Source of the DNA: Hungatella sp. UBA5982
GTDB lineage: Bacteria; Bacillota; Clostridia; Lachnospirales; Lachnospiraceae
Assembly: GCA_002429965.1 (NCBI GenBank)
Contig: DJBG01000061.1
Location: 29,533-40,784 of the forward strand
Reading direction: 5' to 3'
Length of the DNA stretch: 11,252 bases
Shown: in pieces, positions 6,363-11,252 of the stretch
How positions within the stretch are numbered: the first letter of the stretch is position 1
Layout of the letters: every line of letters starts with the position of its first letter
Notes under the pieces: generated by a model
Told to the model about the DNA's origin: nothing
The model's input: the letters and a program-made list of their open reading frames with translations, nothing else
Database searches by the model: none
Program-made: the position numbers and the translations under genes

Positions 6363-7074
6363 CTTTCAGCAATCTCCCATATATTTGTGAAAAACTTTTT
6401 TGTCTTTCTTCACTTATTGGCAGTTCTTGTCCATTTATTATGATTACGCTCGTCTTTGTACGCGCTGCTATGTAATGATAATTTACAAGGAACGACTGAT
6501 GGATCCGTAAAAATGGAATTTTACCTGTATACATCCGTTCTTCAACTGCATTAAGTTTATCGTTAAAAATTTCTATTCCTCCATGCCTCATATGAATCTG
6601 CACCTGTCTGCCTTTACTTTCAAAATAAACTATATCACTGCAAAGGATCTTATGCTCCGTATTTTTATATTGAAAAGGAAAGTAAACCTTTTTACTGCAT
6701 ATCCTTTCATTTGCGGCAAAAAATGTTTTTATAAAAATATCCTGCTGAATTGGTTTCTTTATAAAGTCAAATACATCTAAGCGAAATAATTCCATCAAAT
6801 ATTTATCGTAACTTGATACATAAATGATTAACAAGTTTTGGTCCATCTTTCTGATATTTTGAGCTGCCAGTATACCACTCTCCCCCTTCATATGAATATC
6901 CAGATAGAGTAAGTCGTATTGTGATTCATTTTGCATCGCTTTTTCTAAATCCTCCCCGCAGTAAAAAGCATCAATATCTAAAGGGATATGATTCGTTTTG
7001 CTTATATCCAAAAGCATTTTCTCAATTAAACTTACAACTTTATCCTCATCATCACAAATAGCGATTTTTATCAT
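6346..7074 (-). CDS. agrA: AgrA: LytTR-family response regulator
   Basis: The start chosen is the ATG at 7074 (242 residues), with AGAGGTG about seven bases upstream and the protein opening MIKIAICDDE. A TTG 39 bases further upstream would add 13 residues unrelated to the family. Residues 1-120 are a receiver domain: acidic pair Asp8/Asp9, phospho-acceptor Asp59 in YLDIHMK, Ser87 and Lys107 at the switch positions. Residues about 132-236 are a LytTR DNA-binding domain (SDIVYFESKGRQVQIHM, then FLRIHQSFLVNYHYI). It should be phosphorylated by the neighbouring AgrC and bind paired direct repeats such as those before agrD. It is the first gene of the agr cluster and its end overlaps agrC, so the two are made together. 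Confidence 0.94.
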   Translation of the reverse strand: MIKIAICDDEDKVVSLIEKMLLDISKTNHIPLDIDAFYCGEDLEKAMQNESQYDLLYLDIHMKGESGILAAQNIRKMDQNLLIIYVSSYDKYLMELFRLDVFDFIKKPIQQDIFIKTFFAANERICSKKVYFPFQYKNTEHKILCSDIVYFESKGRQVQIHMRHGGIEIFNDKLNAVEERMYTGKIPFLRIHQSFLVNYHYIAARTKTSVIIINGQELPISEERQKSFSQIYGRLLKDEISV

Positions 7075-7401
7075 AGCATCCACCTCTTTTTGTAATTTAT
7101 CTCTTCCACTCAACCCCTGGTATTCTCCTCAAATAACTTCCACATGTTGTATTTGTTCCTTCTTATAATACTTTTTATAATATCTGATTAAATTAACTGT
7201 TTCCTTATATAACGTGAAAACTTTTGATTTGTGACGGCTTTTGCACATTCAATTTCAATTATATCATCTTACCAGCCATAAGATTGAAATATATTTTGTC
7301 TTATATTATTGAAGTCGGAAGTATGTACAAGTAAAATAAGTAAGTCCATAACCGCCATCACACGAATACCCCAATCGTCCAAAAGAGTTTTTACTGTAAC
7401 C
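7075..7401. other. Intergenic region upstream of agrA
   Basis: About 330 bases without a convincing gene. The half nearest agrA is its leader and promoter. It holds a short minus-strand frame from about 7247 to 7128 (MCKSRHKSK... ending HVEVI) with no ribosome binding site. The remainder, up to the hairpin at 7402, shows a minus-strand frame rich in Leu/Ile (MAVMDLLILLVHTSDF) that lacks a good start. I regard both as probably chance. Confidence 0.5.
7258..7266 (-). promoter_or_regulatory. agrAC promoter, extended -10
   Basis: TGATATAAT on the minus strand (7266-7258) is a perfect extended -10, preceded by AAGA and followed by TGAAATTG. It closely resembles the agrDB element (AAG-TGATATAAT-CGATTTG). 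No good -35 and no TGTCA repeats lie upstream. The predicted leader to agrA is about 175 bases and contains a 39-codon frame (see findings). Confidence 0.5.
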
Positions 7402-7449
7402 AAAAGAGCGCCACTTGTCAGGCATAATCAGCCGACAAATAGCGCTTTT
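7402..7449. terminator. Terminator hairpin of the MFS gene
   Basis: AAAAGaGCGC...TTGTC (7402-7419) pairs with GACAA...GCGCTTTT (7434-7449), with an inner GGC/GCC stem and a small internal mismatch. It starts 21 bases beyond the MFS stop on the minus strand and is followed by CTCTTTT, giving an intrinsic terminator. Confidence 0.7.
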
Positions 7450-7469
7450 AAAAGTCTACCAGCAATTTC

Positions 7470-8630
7470 TTATTTGTTCTTAATGCGGTTTACCTGTTCA
7501 ACCAGCATAATCATAACCACTGCAAATATCATCAGGTAATAGGGGTATAACCGGATCGTCACGTATTCTGCTATGATTCCCATTAAAAGAGGCATAAGGG
7601 CTGCACCAACGTATGCACAGGCCATCTGTATGCCCATAATCGCCTGTGATAAATCCTTGCCAAACTTCTCCGGGGTCTCATGAAGCAGACAGGGATAAAC
7701 GGGCGCACAGCCCATTCCGATTAATATGAATCCTGCACACAGGAATGAGCTTCCCTTCGCCAGTAATATTGCCAGGATACCCAGGATGATAATTCCCTGT
7801 CCTATGCGGATCATTTCTTTATTGGATAATTTCATAGCTGCGAAACCATTTAAAAATCTTCCAAAGGTGATGCCAAAGAAAAATAAAGAAGCCCATTTTG
7901 CCGCTGCATCCGGAGATATCCCTTTTTCCATTACCATATAGCTGCTGCTCCATAGCCCTGTAGTGGACTCCAAGGCACAATAGCAGAAGAAAGCAGCAAG
8001 CACAGGCTTTGCTCCTTTAAGTCTTAGTAATTCTTTTATGGTTAAATGCTGACTCTCCTTGGCTTCCTCTTCTGCTTCCTGATGGCTTTTCTTCCAGAGA
8101 GGCAGAGAAACTACCAGCATCCCGGTCAATACCATTTGGATGAAAGAAATGGAACGGTATCCCATGGACCATGACATGCCGCCGGTCAGGAAATGTCCCA
8201 TAATGTACGGGCCAAGTGTCGCCCCGACACCCCAAAAACAATGAAGCCAACTCATATGCCTTGCCTTGTAATGAAGTGCTACAAAATTATTCAGCGCTGC
8301 ATCCACAGAACCTGCACCCAATCCATAAGGGATTGCCCACAAACACAAGGCCGGAAAAGAAGGAGAAACCGAAAATCCCCACAAAGCGGCGGCTGTCATC
8401 CCCACGCTGGCTGCGGTTACTTTTCCCGTACCAAACTTCTTTATAAGGCGGTCGCTGTTTAAGCTTGAGATAACGGTGCCTCCTATTATAATCGTAGAAA
8501 TAATACCGGCATAGGATATAGGAACCTGAAGCTGCCGGTACATAGTAGGCCATGCAGACCCCAGCAGCGAATCCGGTAATCCCAGACTGATAAAGGATAT
8601 GTAAATAATGACAAGTAATAAGGATAGCAT
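7470..8630 (-). CDS. MFS transporter, sugar/FucP-like type
   Basis: The preferred start is the ATG at 8630 (386 residues), because GGGAGG lies seven bases upstream and the protein then begins with a membrane segment. An in-frame ATG at 8666 has no comparable site. The product has about 12 hydrophobic segments in two six-helix halves separated by a charged cytoplasmic loop near residues 183-200 (KKSHQEAEEEAKESQ). Signatures include GLPDSLLGSAWP in helix 1, GTVISSLNSDRLIKKFGTGKV (the A-loop MFS motif between helices 2 and 3), and WLHCFWGVGATLGPYIMG in helix 5. These are typical of sugar-type major facilitator proteins in Clostridia. The substrate cannot be deduced. It is divergent from a broken AraC-family regulator, the usual arrangement for a transporter and its own activator. 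Downstream is an intrinsic terminator. Confidence 0.88.
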   Translation of the reverse strand: MLSLLLVIIYISFISLGLPDSLLGSAWPTMYRQLQVPISYAGIISTIIIGGTVISSLNSDRLIKKFGTGKVTAASVGMTAAALWGFSVSPSFPALCLWAIPYGLGAGSVDAALNNFVALHYKARHMSWLHCFWGVGATLGPYIMGHFLTGGMSWSMGYRSISFIQMVLTGMLVVSLPLWKKSHQEAEEEAKESQHLTIKELLRLKGAKPVLAAFFCYCALESTTGLWSSSYMVMEKGISPDAAAKWASLFFFGITFGRFLNGFAAMKLSNKEMIRIGQGIIILGILAILLAKGSSFLCAGFILIGMGCAPVYPCLLHETPEKFGKDLSQAIMGIQMACAYVGAALMPLLMGIIAEYVTIRLYPYYLMIFAVVMIMLVEQVNRIKNK

Positions 8631-8707
8631 ATAGTTTCCTCCCGCAATATAGTAACCTTCCAGCAAGTCCGTGTAATTATGGTTTGCTTTTCATTTGATG
8701 TTTTGAT

Positions 8708-8746
8708 ATTATAACATGGTATATAAGTATTTTCCTATATAATACT
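8708..8746. promoter_or_regulatory. Divergent promoter region between MFS gene and AraC pseudogene
   Basis: A TATAAT box occurs on each strand: plus 8738-8743 for the regulator, minus 8713-8708 for the transporter. Neither has a recognisable -35. Between and over them lie two TATATAA direct repeats (8720-8726 and 8736-8742, 16-bp period) and an AGTATT/AATACT inverted repeat (8726-8731, 8741-8746). Such repeats could be binding sites for the AraC-type regulator, but they may only reflect AT richness. Confidence 0.4.
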
Positions 8747-8801
8747 ATTGTGATCTGATATTATTGCATGATGTTCTCATATAAGCCGGGGAGGGATTCG
8801 T

Positions 8802-9694
8802 TTGGAACCTTATTTGCTGTCGTCACAAAAGCAGGATGTGAACCACGGAACCATCCTTTCACCTTATGCCCATTACCACTGCATCATACCGACGGTTTTG
8901 CCTGACGTATTGCTTCACTGGCATGTGGAAGCTGAAATAAAATAACCCTGGTTTTAGAAGGAAGTGCCATATATAAAATCGGTGAGGAAACTTTTCATTC
9001 CAGAAAAGGGGATTTCATTTTTGTGGCACCTAACACGCTGCATTCTGTCCAGCCTTTGCCGGGAATCACACATATTTCCGATACTTTGGTTTTTCATCTT
9101 GACATGCTGGGATATTCTCTTATGGACCAATACAGCTTGACTTATCTCCATCCAATATATAACGGTTTTCTCCGCCCGATTTCCCATATGAGCCAAAATC
9201 ATCCCTTATATCCGGAATTTTCCGAATGTGCTGAACAGATTTTTCTTTGTGTGAAAAATAAAGATATTTATTTTGAAATGTTCCTGAAGGAACAATTACA
9301 CCATCTTTTTTACCTGTTATTTAAATATCAATGCTTTACAAATACGGATGCTGCTGTTCCCGCAAATACACATATGGATAAAGTAAAAGAAGCGGTTAAG
9401 TATATTCAGGAGAATTATCAGGAGCCCATTTCTATCTGTGAATTGGCAGACTTATGCCATTTCAGCAAAACCCATTTTATGAATTTTTTTAAACAGACCG
9501 TGGGGATTACTTGCGTGGAATATATGATTCAGCACCGCCTTAAAGTAGCTGCCAACCTTTTAAGGGCGTCAGGGTCATCCATATCGGAGATTGCTTTTGA
9601 AAGCGGCTTCCACAATTTGTCTAATTTCAACCGTAAATTTAAAAACCATTATCATATGACGCCGTTAGAATACCGCAGGCAGCAGATCACCTGA
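8802..9694 (+). pseudogene. AraC-family regulator (cupin + HTH), split by a 5-bp tandem duplication
   Basis: A TTG start at 8802 follows GGGGAGGG. The frame reads 47 codons of an AraC-type cupin arm (SPYAHYHCIIPT, LLHWHVEAEIK) and meets TAA at 8943. The family's expected continuation, ITLVLEGSAIYKIGEETFHSRKGDFIFVAP, follows at once in the +2 frame from about 8945 and stays open to the stop at 9694. The junction reads AAATA AAATA (8935-8944); removing one copy joins the two parts seamlessly as HWHVEAEITLVLEGS. Residues of the downstream part include the sensory middle and, near its end, two helix-turn-helix units (ISICELADLCHFSKTHFMNFFKQ and SISEIAFESGFHNLSNFNRKFK) with the family ending TPLEYRRQ. 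The gene is divergent from the MFS gene it probably controlled. The C-terminal DNA-binding part might still be made from the GTG at 9023. A sequencing error is possible. Confidence 0.85.
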
Positions 9695-9714
9695 TCCGTT
9701 TTAGGAATAATAAA

Positions 9715-9758
9715 AAACCCGCTTACGGCTGCCTTGTCAGATCGCCGTAAGCGGGTTT
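9715..9758. terminator. Strong bidirectional terminator between AraC pseudogene and clpP
   Basis: A perfect 15-bp GC-rich stem, AAACCCGCTTACGGC (9715-9729) with its complement at 9744-9758, encloses a 14-base loop. On the minus strand it is followed by a run of T residues and lies 20 bases after the clpP stop. On the plus strand it ends the AraC transcript 20 bases after its stop. Confidence 0.95.
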
Positions 9759-9778
9759 CCCGCATCAATGTTCCGGTA

Positions 9779-10372
9779 TCACCTGCGGCATAATAGAATT
9801 TCATCAATTAAGCCGTACTCTTTTGCTTCCTCAGCCGTCAGATAATGATCCCGTTCCATATCTTCCTCAATTTTTTTCAGTGGCTGGCCTGTAAGTTCAC
9901 TGTATATCCCATTGAGTTTTTCCTTTGTCTTTTCAAGCCAATCACTATGGATTTTAATATCCGTGGCCTGTCCCTGCAGCCCCCCGGATAATGACGGCTG
10001 GTGGATCAATATTTCACTGTTTTTAAGGGCAAAACGCTTTCCTTTCTTCCCCGATGCCAGTATCAGGGAGGCAGCACTTCCCGATTGGCCTATGCTAATG
10101 GTGGAGACATCGCATTTGATGTTGTTCATGGTGTCCATAATCGCGAATCCATCCGTTACGGACCCTCCTGGGCTATTGATATATAAGTGAATGTCTTTGC
10201 TGCTGTCAGCGGATTCCAGAAAAAGAATCTGCGCTATAATCAGGCTTGCCGTATCATTGGTCACTACGCCGTTCAGCATGATAATGCGGTCGTTCAGCAG
10301 CCTGGAAAAAATGTCATAGGACCGCTCTCCGCGGGCTGTCTGTTCAATTACCATTGGAATAAGATTGTTCAT
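9779..10372 (-). CDS. clpP: ClpP-family serine protease, divergent paralogue
   Basis: The ATG at 10372 has AGGAGG five bases upstream. The 197-residue protein has the full ClpP fold motifs: YINSPGGSV (about 64-72), the nucleophile region, IHQP with His124, and ERDHYLT with Asp175. By alignment to Escherichia coli and Bacillus ClpP the triad is Ser99-His124-Asp175. It differs from housekeeping ClpP in two visible ways. The nucleophile motif reads GQSGSAAS instead of GQAASMGA, and two extra residues follow IHQP (IHQPSLSGG). ClpP forms a tetradecameric barrel that degrades unfolded or tagged proteins fed by Clp ATPases. This copy has no tig, clpX or lon next to it, so it is probably an accessory ClpP. 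It lies 17 bases downstream of an AraC-type gene, most likely in one operon. Confidence 0.92.
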   Translation of the reverse strand: MNNLIPMVIEQTARGERSYDIFSRLLNDRIIMLNGVVTNDTASLIIAQILFLESADSSKDIHLYINSPGGSVTDGFAIMDTMNNIKCDVSTISIGQSGSAASLILASGKKGKRFALKNSEILIHQPSLSGGLQGQATDIKIHSDWLEKTKEKLNGIYSELTGQPLKKIEEDMERDHYLTAEEAKEYGLIDEILLCRR

Positions 10373-10389
10373 AGAAACCTCCTGGGTTA

Positions 10390-10782
10390 TTATGCGGCCA
10401 TATTCATGTTTTTGTTGAAGCGGCAGCTGAGATTGATCACTTGATCAGAGGAATTGCCGCCATACCTTCTCCGGTATTTCCCCGGTGTCAGACCATAAAT
10501 CTTTAAAAAAGCTCTTGAAAAGGATTCCTGGGAAGCATACTGGTATTCCAGGGCAATGTCAATAATCGGCCTGTCTGTCCGGGCAAGCTCTCCCGCAGCT
10601 TTCTCCATCCGCCTTTTGGTGATATATCTGGTAACGGATTCTCCTGATACTTTATGAAAAATCCTATGATAGTGATATTTTGACAGATAAGCTCTTTTTG
10701 CAAGATCATCAAGGTCAATCTTATGATTTAAATTTTCATCAATATATTTAAGTGAATCCCTCACCTTTGTATGATAATCCAT
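10390..10782 (-). CDS. Small AraC/MarA-type transcriptional regulator (HTH domain only)
   Basis: The start chosen is the ATG at 10782 (130 residues), which has AAAGGAG seven bases upstream. The frame is open further upstream, but that extension would overlap the divergent acetyltransferase and looks non-coding. The protein is almost only a double helix-turn-helix AraC domain: first unit [20 protein letters not shown] (about 21-40), second unit with [20 protein letters not shown] (about 72-91) and the family ending [11 protein letters not shown] short polar tail follows. With no cupin or other sensor domain it resembles MarA, SoxS and Rob, which act by abundance. It should bind near its own or neighbouring promoters. 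A TATAAT box lies on the minus strand at 10818-10813. The gene precedes clpP by 17 bases. Confidence 0.9.
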   Translation of the reverse strand: MDYHTKVRDSLKYIDENLNHKIDLDDLAKRAYLSKYHYHRIFHKVSGESVTRYITKRRMEKAAGELARTDRPIIDIALEYQYASQESFSRAFLKIYGLTPGKYRRRYGGNSSDQVINLSCRFNKNMNMAA

Positions 10783-10965
10783 ATACCTGCTCCTTTCCCA
10801 AAATATATTATCATTATATACTCCTTTGAAAATTAATTCTTGATAATTTTTGCTCAAAAAATGTTTCGGTCCATGCCTGATAGGAATTGTGGAATTGTGA
10901 TGCGGTATATGATATGATAACGGCAAGCGGAAACTCATAGAAACCAATAAGGAGAACCGATTAAA
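10783..10965. promoter_or_regulatory. Divergent promoter region of the AraC/clpP operon and the GNAT gene
   Basis: Minus strand: TATAAT at 10818-10813 without a clear -35. Plus strand: two overlapping TATGAT boxes (10908-10913, 10913-10918) with TTGTGG at 10887-10892, spaced 15 or 20 bases and so not ideal. A GGAATTGT tandem repeat (10883-10898) spans the plus -35 zone. The GNAT ribosome binding site AAGGAG lies eleven bases before its ATG. Confidence 0.4.
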
Positions 10966-11252
10966 ATGAACTTTAAAATAACTGATAAAATAAAAAAACA
11001 AGATGAGGAACTCATTTACCAGGGCTTATTGGACTATAATTTAGCCAGAATTGAAGACAAGAATCCAAGGGATTTAGGAGTCTATCTGCAGGACGAGGCT
11101 GGAAAAAAGGTTGGGGGACTGATCGGAAATACACACGGCAACTGGTTGTTTGTGAAATATTTGTGGGTCAGGGAAGACTTACGGGGGCAAAACATTGGCA
11201 GTGAGCTTTTAAAACAGGCAGAAGAAACCGCGAAGGAACGAGGGTGCAGGTA
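10966..11252 (+). CDS. GNAT-family N-acetyltransferase, C-terminus cut by window edge
   Basis: The frame starts at the ATG at 10966 and runs off the right edge after 95 complete codons. The acetyl-CoA-binding core is visible: a beta strand GNWLFVKYLWV, then motif A, VREDLRGQNIGSELLKQAEETAKERGC, with the RGQNIG pyrophosphate loop in place of the more usual R/Q-GxGxG/A. Before it, residues about 35-58 form the strands and turn LGVYLQDEAGKKVGGLIG. The family transfers an acetyl group from acetyl-CoA to a small molecule or protein amine; the acceptor is unknown. It is divergent from the AraC/ClpP pair. Confidence 0.9.
   Translation, partial: MNFKITDKIKKQDEELIYQGLLDYNLARIEDKNPRDLGVYLQDEAGKKVGGLIGNTHGNWLFVKYLWVREDLRGQNIGSELLKQAEETAKERGCR

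Noticed and set aside
7075..7113. Upstream TTG start for agrA
   Set aside because: Adds 13 residues not belonging to the receiver domain; the ATG at 7074 has a better-placed ribosome binding site and begins at the family's usual first strand.
7309..7539. Plus-strand 76-codon frame
   Set aside because: Crosses the MFS terminator hairpin and the end of the MFS gene in antisense; no start signal.
8193..8553. Open frames on both strands inside the MFS gene
   Set aside because: Overlap a clear 12-segment transporter; composition is that of frame shadows.
10783..11001. N-terminal extension of the small AraC regulator to an upstream start
   Set aside because: It would run into the divergent acetyltransferase, has no ribosome binding site and carries no domain, whereas the ATG at 10782 has AAAGGAG at good spacing.
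1..11252. CRISPR arrays, tRNA, rRNA or insertion sequences
   Set aside because: No regularly spaced repeats, cloverleaf-like segments, transposase frames or matching terminal inverted repeats were found by eye.

Overview
The window looks like low-GC Firmicutes DNA, most likely Clostridia and plausibly Lachnospiraceae. This rests on A/T-rich intergenic DNA, strong AGGAGG-type ribosome binding sites, a class-I-type agr quorum-sensing locus, many AraC regulators and intrinsic hairpin terminators. It is an inference; no rRNA or other phylogenetic marker is present.

Bases 1-3470 form a lysis-related block. A phage-type holin (minus strand, cut by the left edge) is followed by a plus-strand lipoprotein resembling the extracytoplasmic part of RsiV/PdaC. 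Next come a minus-strand muralytic enzyme (two peptidoglycan-binding repeats plus a phage-tail-lysozyme domain) and a plus-strand GH24 lysozyme. Neither lysozyme has a signal peptide, so both would need a holin or lysis to leave the cell. The gene strands alternate and are separated by bidirectional hairpins. The GH24 gene sits between two hairpins that resemble each other. The layout reads as a remnant or domesticated lysis module rather than a normal late phage operon.

Bases 3515-7300 hold a second lipoprotein and a complete agr system on the minus strand in the order agrA-agrC-agrD-agrB. The staphylococcal order is B-D-C-A. A 49-codon agrD, too short for routine gene calling, lies one base before agrB. 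It encodes a core cysteine ring (CAYIF) followed by a QPKLPEE recognition tail. Upstream of agrDB are an extended -10 promoter and two 10-bp direct repeats with a 21-bp period. This is the geometry expected for a LytTR-type regulator such as AgrA, so an autoinduction loop can be read from the DNA. A second extended -10 promoter of very similar sequence precedes agrA.

Bases 7402-9758 hold a minus-strand MFS transporter and a divergent plus-strand AraC-family regulator. The regulator is split by a 5-base tandem duplication (AAATA twice) near its start and is called a pseudogene. Bases 9715-11252 hold an AraC/MarA-like single-domain regulator followed closely by a divergent ClpP paralogue, both minus strand and ending at a strong terminator. 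A partial GNAT acetyltransferase diverges from them and runs off the right edge.

The most interesting idea is that a cell-cell signalling locus lies beside two cytoplasmic lysozymes, a holin and two surface lipoproteins, one of them from a family that includes a known lysozyme sensor. A population-triggered lysis or cell-wall-attack module with surface immunity is possible, but only proximity supports it.
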